DNA of 34,911 nucleotides. Origin: an uncultured Bacteroidota bacterium (GTDB taxonomy: Bacteria > Bacteroidota > Bacteroidia > Chitinophagales > Chitinophagaceae). Made by a program: the position numbers and the translations under genes. Below are positions 8,473 through 16,372 of the stretch, in pieces. The stretch covers positions 1 through 34,911 of the forward strand of contig CAIVEH010000173.1 of NCBI GenBank assembly GCA_903904855.1. Direction: 5' to 3'. The notes under the pieces were generated by a model. It saw only the letters and a list, made by a program, of their open reading frames with translations, had not been told where the DNA came from and did not search any database. The first letter of the stretch is position 1; each line of letters begins with the position of its first letter.

Positions 8473-8506
8473 TTTTTTAACCATAAAAAACCAAAAACAA
8501 ACAATT

Positions 8507-9871
8507 ATGAACAACAAAAATTGGGAGCCATCCTTCATGGACCGTAACCGGATTATAATAAAGGGTTTCCTGGTAGGCGTGCTGATACTGCTTATGCTGA
8601 TACCCGGCGAATTCATTGCATCGCTTGTAGCCGAGCGCCAGAGCAGGCAGCAGGAAGTAGTGAACGAGGTAAGCATTAAATGGGCAGGTAATCAAACCAT
8701 TACCGGGCCGGTGCTTATGCTCCCCTACAAGGTAGTGGAAAAAGGCGCTGATGAAAAAATCACAGAGCGCATTAAAACCGCCTACATCCTGCCCGACGAA
8801 CTGCACATCTCCGGCGACCTGCAACCCACCGAAAAGAAGCGCAGCCTCTATAGTGTGATGCTATACAGCAGCAACCTGAAGCTATCCGGTAAGTTTGGGG
8901 TATTGCCACTTGCGGCGTTGCAGATACCGGCTGAATCTGTAATCTGGCAGGATGCCAAATTGCTCATTTCAGTAGGTGATATGCGGGGCATCAATGACCA
9001 GGTGCAGCTCAACTGGAATGGCACAAAACAATTGTTTGATGCAGGTGTTCCTGCCAATTCATTGTTCAGGGAAGGGCTGAATATACCAGTTTCTATAAAC
9101 GCCCAAAACACCTCTGAGTTCTCCTTAAATTTAAGCCTGCGAGGCTCCAATTACCTCTACTTTACTCCGGTTGGCAAAACCACAGATGCCGATCTGGCAG
9201 GCAACTGGAAAGACCCTTCCTTCGATGGCCAGTACCTGCCTGCAACTTCTGATATCAATGACAAAAACTTCAAAGCCCACTGGAAAGTTTTGCCCCTCTC
9301 CCACACCTATCCGCAATACTGGACTGATGCCGAACAACACCTGGAAAAAGCGGCCTTTGGCGTAAGGTTGATACAACCAGTAGATGGCTACTCCAAAACC
9401 AATCGCTGCGTTAAATACGCCATCCTGTTTATCGCTCTGACATTTACTTTCTTCTTCTTTCTGGAGATACTGCAGAAGCGGCAGGTGCATCCGCTGCAGT
9501 ATATCCTGGTTGGGCTGGCTCTAACCATTTTCTATACCCTGCTGCTTTCTATTTCTGAATATACCGGCTTTAACCCTGCCTATTTTATTGCCTCATCGGC
9601 TACAATTATCCTTATTGGCCTGTATGCCTGGAGCATATTCAAAAGGGGTAATACAGCCCTTGGGTTTACTATATCCCTTACTGCCCTCTATACCTACATT
9701 TTTGTGCTTATACAGCTCGAAGATTATGCTTTGTTGTTCGGCAGCATAGGATTGTTTGTGATCATAGCTATTATCATGTTCTACTCCCGCAAGATAGACT
9801 GGTACAGCATTGTGAAGCATGAACCCAGAGAATTTCCGTTGCCTAACCCTGAAACTGAATTCACCGAATAA
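8507..9871 (+). CDS. creD: CreD-family inner-membrane protein
   Basis: This 454-residue protein belongs to the CreD (cell envelope integrity inner-membrane protein) family. In Enterobacteria and Pseudomonas it is controlled by CreBC and linked to envelope stress, beta-lactam response and colicin tolerance; its biochemistry is unknown. It has an N-terminal membrane anchor (about residues 12-34), then the family motif with AERQSRQQEVVNEVS followed by GPVLMLPYK. A large periplasmic domain runs to about residue 295, followed by five or six C-terminal membrane segments. No CreBC two-component genes are nearby; instead the local winged-helix protein is the likely regulator. The gene is 34 bases after paralog 2 and is followed by a clear terminator. 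Confidence 0.92.
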   Translation: MNNKNWEPSFMDRNRIIIKGFLVGVLILLMLIPGEFIASLVAERQSRQQEVVNEVSIKWAGNQTITGPVLMLPYKVVEKGADEKITERIKTAYILPDELHISGDLQPTEKKRSLYSVMLYSSNLKLSGKFGVLPLAALQIPAESVIWQDAKLLISVGDMRGINDQVQLNWNGTKQLFDAGVPANSLFREGLNIPVSINAQNTSEFSLNLSLRGSNYLYFTPVGKTTDADLAGNWKDPSFDGQYLPATSDINDKNFKAHWKVLPLSHTYPQYWTDAEQHLEKAAFGVRLIQPVDGYSKTNRCVKYAILFIALTFTFFFFLEILQKRQVHPLQYILVGLALTIFYTLLLSISEYTGFNPAYFIASSATIILIGLYAWSIFKRGNTALGFTISLTALYTYIFVLIQLEDYALLFGSIGLFVIIAIIMFYSRKIDWYSIVKHEPREFPLPNPETEFTE

Positions 9872-9886
9872 ACAGTAAATCTTTAT

Positions 9887-9923
9887 TAGCGACCTTTGCA
9901 ACTTGTAATTGTAAAGGTCGCTA
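9887..9923 (+). terminator. Terminator of the CreD transcript
   Basis: TAGCGACCTTTGCAA (9887-9901) pairs with TTGTAAAGGTCGCTA (9909-9923) over a 7-base loop. All 15 positions pair, one as a G-U wobble. It begins 15 bases after the creD stop, and TTCTCCT follows. Confidence 0.8.
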
Positions 9924-10074
9924 TTCTCCTGAACCTGATTTTCCAGATAAATTATCTTAGTGCTCTTCATTTCAAAACTTAAAGTTATAGTGTACTTTGT
10001 GTAAACCATTGTGCACCTTGGGGTTAAAATTAAAAGCAGCAATTTACACCGTGGTAAGCTTAAATAATTCCCGC

Positions 10075-10446
10075 ATGAAACCACAACAAAAAAAATCAAT
10101 GCACGTTATATCCCGGGCCCAGAGCTTCTGGTACGCAGTTAGCGGCTTGGTCCAATTGATCGTACTTGAGCCAAATGCCCGGATTCATACTGTTGCCACC
10201 ATCGCCGTGGTAACAGCCGGTTTCTTCAGACATCTTGACCCGGGCAAATGGATGGCTATCCTCATTGCTATAGGCATTGTCTGGATTACAGAAGCGCTCA
10301 ATACGTGCATCGAAAAACTGTGCAATATATGGTGTAAGAACGAGTGGCACCCCGAGGTGAAAGTAATCAAGGATATAGCAGCCGGGGCAGTGCTTATCTC
10401 GGCCATCATAAGTATCATTATCGGAGTTATTGTTTTCTTTTTTTAA
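10075..10446 (+). CDS. dgkA: Diacylglycerol/undecaprenol kinase (DgkA family)
   Basis: A 123-residue integral membrane kinase with three membrane helices that phosphorylates diacylglycerol or undecaprenol, recycling membrane lipid for envelope synthesis. The active-site motif ExxNTxIE is present as EALNTCIE (E73, N76, E80). The amphipathic N-terminal part has LEPNARIH with the conserved acidic residue at 32. KDIAAGAVLIS matches the third-helix signature. I chose the ATG at 10075, since the open frame upstream of it is unlike the family. It leads a run of three membrane-protein genes with 11- and 12-base gaps. Substrate choice between lipid types is not decided by the sequence. Confidence 0.92.
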   Translation: MKPQQKKSMHVISRAQSFWYAVSGLVQLIVLEPNARIHTVATIAVVTAGFFRHLDPGKWMAILIAIGIVWITEALNTCIEKLCNIWCKNEWHPEVKVIKDIAAGAVLISAIISIIIGVIVFFF

Positions 10447-10457
10447 ATCCATAGAAT

Positions 10458-10907
10458 ATGGCGCTTCTGATCATTTTGACCTGTTTCCATCTGGTTGGTT
10501 TATTTATATTCAGCAGAAGAGAAATTACAAGGTATTTTGTTTCATCAGACCATGAAATGAGCCTTGTCTGGACCCTCCTTTTTTGTGTCTACAAGCTCTG
10601 CCTGTATGCCATTTCGTGTTTTATATCATATAAACTGTTTGATCTGCTGAAAGGGAAATCTTTCACCACCTACAAACTGGCCGAGTACAACAAGTATGTT
10701 ACGGTAATAAATTATACTCATGGAAAAGTTGCCGTTTTGGTTGTCAGTATCATTCCATTCCTGGTGCTGCTACCGGGCAAATACCTTGTAATAAGGCAGG
10801 CGCCTCCAGGCAAGGGTTGGCATTTGTTTCCGGGCATCATTTACTCTCTGGTTCTGATTCTTTTAATTTCCTGGGCAATTATTGACCAGGCATTTTATAA
10901 CACATAA
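10458..10907 (+). CDS. Unknown four-helix membrane protein
   Basis: A 149-residue protein I do not recognise. It has four hydrophobic segments, at roughly residues 2-18, 38-62, 91-110 and 124-145. A short polar region between the second and third reads LLKGKSFTTYKLAEYNKY. The chain ends in WAIIDQAFYNT. The start ATG is 11 bases after the dgkA stop, and the DUF1361 gene follows 12 bases later. It is therefore almost certainly co-transcribed with both. No catalytic motif is visible. A role in envelope or lipid metabolism is only suggested by its neighbours. Confidence 0.7.
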   Translation: MALLIILTCFHLVGLFIFSRREITRYFVSSDHEMSLVWTLLFCVYKLCLYAISCFISYKLFDLLKGKSFTTYKLAEYNKYVTVINYTHGKVAVLVVSIIPFLVLLPGKYLVIRQAPPGKGWHLFPGIIYSLVLILLISWAIIDQAFYNT

Positions 10908-10919
10908 TCTGATATTTCT

Positions 10920-11555
10920 ATGACCTTTATACGCACTTACAAATGGCTCTTGCCATTGATGCTATTTACATTCGCCCTTCTTACGGGCCGCATAATCCAT
11001 ACACGCACAATCGGCCTTGTATTCATTGTCTGGAACCTGTTTCTGGCCTTCCTGCCGCTATGGTTCAGCTACTATCTCGACTTCAGTGGCAACAAGCTTA
11101 AGGCATGGCTGCTGTTTGCCGCATGGCTGGTATTCTTCCCCAATTCCATGTATATCATCACCGACCTTTTCCATTTGCAGAAACTGCGTAAAATACCTGA
11201 GTGGTACGATCTGTTGCTGCTCTTTTCCGCAGCCATTACCGGGGCTATTATTGGCTACCTGTCATTGTTTAATGTAGAAAGGTTCCTGCACCGTCAGCTC
11301 AGAAAACCCGTGGTTGAGGTCATCCTCATTTCCATTTTCCTGCTATGCGGCTATGGTATATATCTTGGCCGTTACCTGCGGTGGAATAGCTGGGATATTC
11401 TTGCCGATCCATTCTCCCTGCTCGACGATGTAAAGGAGGAGGTCTTCCATCCTTTTCGCAACAGGGGGTGTTGGCTGCTCACCCTTCTGTTTGGGATATG
11501 GATGTACCTGATATACCGGTTTTTCAAGCGGCTGGCAATAAAGGTGCCACAATAA
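10920..11555 (+). CDS. DUF1361 domain membrane protein
   Basis: A 211-residue protein of the DUF1361 family, multi-pass in the inner membrane with function unknown. The family signature FLAFLPLWFSYYL followed by WLVFFPNSMYIITDLFHLQ is clear at about residues 42-88. A later conserved stretch reads GIYLGRYLRWNSWDIL. It is the last gene of the run that begins with dgkA. The end is followed by an AT-rich palindromic region likely to terminate transcription. The start ATG at 10920 gives the usual family length. Confidence 0.87.
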   Translation: MTFIRTYKWLLPLMLFTFALLTGRIIHTRTIGLVFIVWNLFLAFLPLWFSYYLDFSGNKLKAWLLFAAWLVFFPNSMYIITDLFHLQKLRKIPEWYDLLLLFSAAITGAIIGYLSLFNVERFLHRQLRKPVVEVILISIFLLCGYGIYLGRYLRWNSWDILADPFSLLDDVKEEVFHPFRNRGCWLLTLLFGIWMYLIYRFFKRLAIKVPQ

Positions 11556-11587
11556 TTAGAAAACATCATTACTATCGCCTGCACACA

Positions 11588-11690
11588 AAATTGCACATTT
11601 ACCTGCAAAATGTGCAATTTCCAGCACTCAACTATTTGAGAACCAAACAAAAAAATGCGCAAATATATTTTTTCTGCGAAATGTGCAATT
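11588..11690. repeat. Palindrome AAATTGCACATTT with an extra half-site
   Basis: AAATTGCACATTT (11588-11600) and AAATGTGCAATTT (11608-11620) form perfect 13-bp arms over a 7-base loop, a likely terminator after the DUF1361 gene. A third copy of the arm, AAATGTGCAATT, recurs at 11679-11690. The rest of 11556-11844 is AT-rich and shows no convincing gene. Confidence 0.6.
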
Positions 11691-11781
11691 CTAAACCCTC
11701 TCACGCTTTCAACCGAACGCAATGCATCCCTGAGTATTAGCTTGATGGTCAATATTTTTGCATGCACGAATCAACCTATCA

Positions 11782-11837
11782 ACTTATCACTTATCTCTTA
11801 TCCCTTATCTCTTATCCCTTATCTCTTATCACTTATC
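11782..11837. repeat. Eight tandem 7-bp repeats (NCTTATC)
   Basis: Eight unbroken heptamers occupy these 56 bases, reading NCTTATC with N = A, A, T, C, T, C, T, A. The array ends seven bases from the yraN stop codon, so it lies in the 3' end of that transcript. It is a simple-sequence repeat and likely to vary in copy number. Confidence 0.9.
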
Positions 11838-11844
11838 CCCCTCC

Positions 11845-12201
11845 TCAATAAAACGCTTCCTCAAAATGAACTATTTCTGCAACCTCATCACCTTTCATAA
11901 CAATGCTTATTATATCAAACCGCAGGTTTCGGTATCCCGGATTTTCATCCAGAAATGCCTGTGCCGCCACCTTCAGAAAACCCTGTTTCCGCCGGGTCAC
12001 TGCCTCTTCCGGATACAACAACTTAGCCCCCGATCTGGTTTTTATTTCCACTACTACAACCATATCATCCTTCAACGCAATGATATCAATCTCCTTTTTC
12101 CCACTACGCCAGTTGCGGTTTAAAACAATATAACCTTTATTTAGCAAATAATCAGCAGCAATTTGTTCGCCCTTTAAACCTATTTTGTTATGTTTGGACA
12201 T
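11845..12201 (-). CDS. yraN: YraN/UPF0102 family nuclease-fold protein
   Basis: A 118-residue protein of the YraN (UPF0102) family, which has a PD-(D/E)xK nuclease-like fold but no settled role. It starts MSKHNKIGLKGEQIAADYLL, then GYIVLNRNWRSGKKEIDIIALKDDMVVVVEIKTR, which holds the nuclease-fold core (E of GKKEIDII and ExK as EIK). I chose the ATG at 12201; an upstream in-frame ATG at 12264 would add 21 residues not typical of the family and overlap the divergent isomerase gene. YraN genes often sit near rnhB or DNA-processing genes; here the neighbour is an isomerase. Confidence 0.9.
   Translation of the reverse strand: MSKHNKIGLKGEQIAADYLLNKGYIVLNRNWRSGKKEIDIIALKDDMVVVVEIKTRSGAKLLYPEEAVTRRKQGFLKVAAQAFLDENPGYRNLRFDIISIVMKGDEVAEIVHFEEAFY
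12162..12196 (+). promoter_or_regulatory. Predicted promoter of the isomerase gene
   Basis: TTTG at 12162-12165, a 23-base spacer and TATGTTTG at 12189-12196 match the Bacteroidota consensus, including an exact TAnnTTTG. The leader to the ATG at 12219 would be about 17 bases. The promoter lies inside the 5' end of yraN on the other strand. Confidence 0.5.
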
Positions 12202-12218
12202 CAAAAGAAAAATATCCG

Positions 12219-13202
12219 ATGAAAAAATTAGTACTGGATTTTCCAATACAGTTACATGAGGCACTAATAATAGGAAAAAATTACCGTTTCATAGCCCAGG
12301 CCAGAGAATTTAACAATGTTATTGTAATGGGTCTTGGCGGCAGTGGCATTGGTGGCTCCATCGTCCAAAATTTTGTTTTTGACAAGATCAAAGTACCGTT
12401 CCTCGTCAATAAAGATTATTCCCTGCCTGCATTCGTTGGCCGTAAATCTCTGGTAATTGTATGCTCCTATTCCGGCAATACTGAAGAGACATTAATGGCT
12501 ATGGCCCAGGCTGTAAAAAAGCGCGCCACAATCGTCTGCATCACATCAGGCGGCAAGGTAGCCGAACTGGCTAATAAAAAACACTTCGATTGTATTTTGG
12601 TACCTGCCGGTATGCCACCCCGCTCCTGCCTGGGTTATTCTATGGTACAGGTCCTATACACGCTCTTCAATTTTGGTCTTATTGGCAACCACTTCATAAA
12701 AGATATTACCCGCACGGTTAAACAAATGAAGGAACATGAAAACGACACTTACAATAAGGCCCTGGCAATAGCCAAAAAGATCAATGGCAAGCTGCCAATA
12801 ATATACTCAGCAGGCAACCTGGAAGGCGCTGCTATCAGGTTCCGCCAGCAACTCAATGAGAACAGCAAGATGCTTGCGTGGCATGCCGTCATCCCGGAAA
12901 TGAACCACAACGAACTCGTTGGCTGGCGCGATGAAGCCAAGGATAAAGCAGTTATCCTTTTCCGGAGTTTAAACGATTTCGACAGGGTACAGACCCGCAT
13001 GGAAATCAATAAAAAAATCATTAAAAAATACACCGGTACTATAATCGAAATCTGGTCAGAAGGCAAGAGCTATCTGGAAGAGGTTTTCTACCTTATTCAC
13101 CTTACCGATTGGGTTTCATTGCACCTGGCCGATATGCGCAACCTGGATGCTACAGAAGTTAAGGTGATTGATTTCCTGAAAAACTCCCTTGCTAAAGTCT
13201 GA
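12219..13202 (+). CDS. Bifunctional phosphoglucose/phosphomannose isomerase
   Basis: A SIS-domain sugar isomerase of 327 residues that interconverts glucose-6-P or mannose-6-P with fructose-6-P in the cytosol. The first SIS domain starts GLGGSGIGGS (residues 39-48) and continues with CSYSGNTEETL (about 87-97), the phosphate-binding loop. A conserved PPRSCLGYSM follows near 137, and the second SIS domain carries PEMNHNELVGW (about 226-236). This last motif, with its catalytic Glu and His, marks the dual-function family. The ATG at 12219 is 17 bases from the divergent yraN start. It ends two bases before the convergent TerC gene, and no separate terminator is seen. Confidence 0.92.
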   Translation: MKKLVLDFPIQLHEALIIGKNYRFIAQAREFNNVIVMGLGGSGIGGSIVQNFVFDKIKVPFLVNKDYSLPAFVGRKSLVIVCSYSGNTEETLMAMAQAVKKRATIVCITSGGKVAELANKKHFDCILVPAGMPPRSCLGYSMVQVLYTLFNFGLIGNHFIKDITRTVKQMKEHENDTYNKALAIAKKINGKLPIIYSAGNLEGAAIRFRQQLNENSKMLAWHAVIPEMNHNELVGWRDEAKDKAVILFRSLNDFDRVQTRMEINKKIIKKYTGTIIEIWSEGKSYLEEVFYLIHLTDWVSLHLADMRNLDATEVKVIDFLKNSLAKV

Positions 13203-13204
13203 TT

Positions 13205-13966
13205 TCAGGAGTTCCTTTTCGGGAAGTTAAACATTAAGCTGGTAAGGATTGGCACAAAAAAGATGGCAATGGTAATACCCGAAGTTATCCAGTCGGCCTG
13301 GTTGCTTTCCAGCGCCTTGGTAATTGCCGAATTCTCGTTATAATGTTCGAAAAAGGAAAGGGCCAGCTTTAATCCCAGTATGCCGATAACGGTATAGGCA
13401 CACGCCTCAAGGAAATGATATTTCTCCATCAGTTTCACAAAAAACTGTGCCACAAACCGCATTGCAAGGATACCAATAAATACCCCGGTAAGGATGATGA
13501 GTATGTTTTTAGAAAAAGCAACAGCAGCAAAAACATTGTCAAGAGAAAATGCAAGGTCCATGAGTTCTACAGTAATTACTGTTGCCCAGAAATTCCCAAT
13601 ACGGCCAACTGTAAGATTGTACAATTTTCCATTCTCTTTTTGCGAATGCTTTTTCTGCTTGCCTTTCCCTTTCTTCCTCAGCCAGTCTATAAACAGGTAA
13701 ACCAGGTATAGGCCGCCAACTCCTTTCAGCCACCAGATATGCACCAGCCAGGTTGCCAGCAAAAGGCAAATTCCCCTGAACACATAAGCGCCTATAATAC
13801 CATACTTCAGAGCCCTTTTCCTTTGCTTGACAGGCAGGTCCATAACCATCGTAGCAAGCACAGCAGCATTATCTACCGAGAGCAGGCTTTCAATCAGAAT
13901 AAGGTTCCCTATTATCAGCAGCGTGGCAAGCGGATCATTGACTATTTCCTGTATAAGAATATTCAT
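13205..13966 (-). CDS. TerC-family integral membrane protein
   Basis: A 253-residue membrane protein of the TerC/Alx family, linked to tellurite resistance, manganese export and metal load during secretion. Two internal halves carry the family acidic motifs: ESLLSVDNAAVLATM (near residues 25-39) and ELMDLAFSLDNVFAAVAF (about 134-151). The SVDN and SLDN aspartates are the likely metal-binding sites. A lysine-rich cytoplasmic loop, RKKGKGKQKKHSQKENGK, separates the halves. The gene is convergent with the isomerase and divergent from the flavoprotein at 14086. No tellurite operon is present, so a metal homeostasis role is more likely. Confidence 0.9.
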   Translation of the reverse strand: MNILIQEIVNDPLATLLIIGNLILIESLLSVDNAAVLATMVMDLPVKQRKRALKYGIIGAYVFRGICLLLATWLVHIWWLKGVGGLYLVYLFIDWLRKKGKGKQKKHSQKENGKLYNLTVGRIGNFWATVITVELMDLAFSLDNVFAAVAFSKNILIILTGVFIGILAMRFVAQFFVKLMEKYHFLEACAYTVIGILGLKLALSFFEHYNENSAITKALESNQADWITSGITIAIFFVPILTSLMFNFPKRNS

Positions 13967-14085
13967 TCACTTAAATTTTACCAATGGCCTCCCACTGATT
14001 TTTTCCAAACCCTAAAAGTAAAAATAAAAAGCGCCAATTGTCTCAATTCTTAGTCATGACGAATTAATTACTTTTACACAAGAAC

Positions 14086-15237
14086 ATGTACCAGACAAAT
14101 GAACTGTTAACCTTTGATGTTGTAATAGCCGGTGCAGGTCCGGCCGGATGCACCTGCGCATTGGCGCTTAAGGATGCAGGACTTAAGGTAGCCATACTGG
14201 ATAAAAAATCTTTTCCCCGTAATAAAGTATGCGGCGATGCTATACCTCTGAGGGCTATAAAAACATTAAGCAGCATTGATCCGGCTTTTGCAGATTCTTT
14301 CAAAGCCTTTGAAAAAAAATTAACTACCAAAAGCACAGCAATTATTTATAATGGCCAGCAGGTAACATTCGATTGGGTGCGCGACGCCTACACCTGTACA
14401 CGTATGGAGTTTGACAACTTCCTCTTTTCATTAGTTAAAAATAATACCAACACAACAATCTATGCTCCAATATCTCCTGTAAAATATACACAGTCTGCAG
14501 ATGGAATTGAAATTACAACCATTGATGGTCCTGATATTAAAACGAAGCTGCTAATAGGCGCTGATGGCGCTCATTCATTGGCGGCAAAACAACTGGCTGG
14601 TAACCTCCTCGACAGAAATCATCACGCAGGCTCGGTAAGAGCCTACTACTCTGATATTGTCGGTATTGAAAATACGCTGGAGATTTGGTTCGACAAAAGA
14701 TTCTTGCCAAGTTATTTCTGGATATTCCCACTGCCAGGTAATACCACAAATGTTGGTTTCGGCATGTTGTCAGAAGAGATTGCTAAACGAAAAATCAATC
14801 TTAAGAGTGCTTTCTACCAATTTATTGAACAAACCCCAAAACTAAAAAGCAGATTTGCAACTGCTACCATGATTAGCCCTCTGGAAGGTTTTGGCCTACC
14901 TTTAGGATCAAACAAACTAACCAGGTCAGGCGACCACTTTATGCTGGTCGGCGATGCTGCATCTTTAATTGATCCGGTTACAGGTGAAGGTATTGGGAAT
15001 GCTATGCTAAGCGGTAAGCTGGCTGCAGAGCAGGCAATAAACAGCTTCAAAAAAAACAACTTCAGTTCAGCTTTTATGAAGGCATATGATGGTAGCCTTC
15101 AGGCTGCAATAGGTAAAGAATTAAGAACGCATTACAAAGCCAGGAAGGCTATTTCCCTAATGCCACAATTACTCGACCTTTTTTTTGTGGCCTGCAGGAG
15201 TAAGCTGCTAAAAAAGGCAATTCAGTCTAAACTCTGA
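14086..15237 (+). CDS. Geranylgeranyl-reductase-like FAD oxidoreductase
   Basis: A 383-residue FAD-dependent oxidoreductase of the geranylgeranyl reductase family, which reduces isoprenoid chains or hydroxylates lipid and aromatic substrates. The N-terminal Rossmann motif is GAGPAG (16-21), then KKSFPRNKVCGDAI with the conserved cysteine-glycine-aspartate. LLIGADGAHS lies near residue 151 and the second FAD motif VGDAASLIDPVTGEGIG near 287. A weak -7 element (TACTTTTA) lies at 14069-14076 upstream. Bacteroidota have several such enzymes, involved in menaquinone, carotenoid or flexirubin-type pathways, but no pathway partner is nearby, so the substrate is unknown. Confidence 0.87.
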   Translation: MYQTNELLTFDVVIAGAGPAGCTCALALKDAGLKVAILDKKSFPRNKVCGDAIPLRAIKTLSSIDPAFADSFKAFEKKLTTKSTAIIYNGQQVTFDWVRDAYTCTRMEFDNFLFSLVKNNTNTTIYAPISPVKYTQSADGIEITTIDGPDIKTKLLIGADGAHSLAAKQLAGNLLDRNHHAGSVRAYYSDIVGIENTLEIWFDKRFLPSYFWIFPLPGNTTNVGFGMLSEEIAKRKINLKSAFYQFIEQTPKLKSRFATATMISPLEGFGLPLGSNKLTRSGDHFMLVGDAASLIDPVTGEGIGNAMLSGKLAAEQAINSFKKNNFSSAFMKAYDGSLQAAIGKELRTHYKARKAISLMPQLLDLFFVACRSKLLKKAIQSKL

Positions 15238-15283
15238 AGTTCATACCGAATTGCCTCAATCATTTGCTTCAGGAGCTAACTAA

Positions 15284-16180
15284 TCATCTCTGATTCTCGA
15301 GAATTATCTTATTCAAAGCCTCTTTGTCTGAGTCAAATCCAAACATATCAGCCAGCTTGTACATATTGCCCTGGTCTACTGTTTTAGGATAAAGATACCT
15401 GATCACATCAAGTTTACCATCAGCAAAAGAGAAAGTGTTGCACACGGATCTAACCTGCATAGTGTTGACATAATTAGGGCCTAAAACAGTTTTGACAGTA
15501 GTCATTCTGCTATCATCAAACATTACTCTTTTAATTGCCTTCAGGGCATCATTAAATGAAGCGTTATCCATTGCTACCGGAGCAGGTGGTGGCGGTGGTG
15601 GTGGTGGCGCCTGGTTGTATTGCTGGTCTTGTGTATACCCCTGGCCCCCGGTCTCTACATAACCGCCATCCTGGGGATAAACAAGCCGGTTGGGGTTACC
15701 GTAATTCATTACATATTCATCCCTTTCAGGCTTGAAATTATGTTCCAGTTCTCTGCACTTAAAGAACTTCAGCCATGCTCTTCCGTCTCTTTGTTCTATT
15801 TTAAGAGTCATATTAACTGCCCGTCCATCAAGCGGGTCTGCAATATTTACATTTCTGCGTATTCCTGCAGTTCTATTATCGGCAAACATAATCTGCACAT
15901 CATTACCGAATTGTGGCAGTCCCTCCACCCTGATTTTTGAGGTAGGCACATTATTCTGATTGACACCATTCAAAACCAGGTAGAATTGCTCTCCATGTTC
16001 AGAAAAAATGGAAAGCGTGCTTGATTCATTTCTATTAAAACCACCACGATCTCTGTCGTGTTCTCCGCCCCTTGGAGCCTCGTGGCCCTGTACGCCATCA
16101 CGACCACGTTGTCCCTGCTGCGCAGGCGAAATAAATGGCATTAATAATAATGCTGCGAATAATGAAAATTTTGAAGTCAT
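15284..16180 (-). CDS. Secreted DUF4476 domain protein with polyproline linker
   Basis: A 298-residue exported protein. A signal peptide (MTSKFSLFAALLLMPFISPA, cleaved after about residue 20) is followed by a Gly/Arg-rich stretch, RGRDGVQGHEAPRGGEHDRD. A beta-rich region comes next (about 50-150). A low-complexity linker holds eight prolines in a row (near 194-201), and the C-terminal DUF4476 domain (about 208-298) contains SFNDALKAIKRVMFDDSRM and ADMFGFDSDKEALNKI. DUF4476 is a family of unknown function common in Bacteroidota. The gene is convergent with the flavoprotein before it. The polyproline run would need EF-P for efficient translation. Confidence 0.87.
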   Translation of the reverse strand: MTSKFSLFAALLLMPFISPAQQGQRGRDGVQGHEAPRGGEHDRDRGGFNRNESSTLSIFSEHGEQFYLVLNGVNQNNVPTSKIRVEGLPQFGNDVQIMFADNRTAGIRRNVNIADPLDGRAVNMTLKIEQRDGRAWLKFFKCRELEHNFKPERDEYVMNYGNPNRLVYPQDGGYVETGGQGYTQDQQYNQAPPPPPPPPAPVAMDNASFNDALKAIKRVMFDDSRMTTVKTVLGPNYVNTMQVRSVCNTFSFADGKLDVIRYLYPKTVDQGNMYKLADMFGFDSDKEALNKIILENQR

Positions 16181-16372
16181 AAGTTTAGATTTTATGCAAG
16201 GTTAACAATAATAATTTAGTTATTCTAACGAAATAAATCAATTAATGTGCCATAATTCATTGTTATCCTTCAAAAACCAAGTCTGAATTTACTTTACGTA
16301 TTTTTTAACAGTAAAACTCAATTACCTTTTCCATTTAGGGGCATAAATAGTATAATCAAAAAACTTCCAGCT

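Noticed and set aside
9593-10099. A 168-codon minus-strand frame across the end of creD
   Set aside because: It is antisense to creD and its terminator and shows no domain.
11655-12123. Overlapping plus-strand frames through the repeat region and antisense to yraN
   Set aside because: They translate the heptamer repeat into a monotonous SLISYLL-like pattern and are antisense to a real gene.
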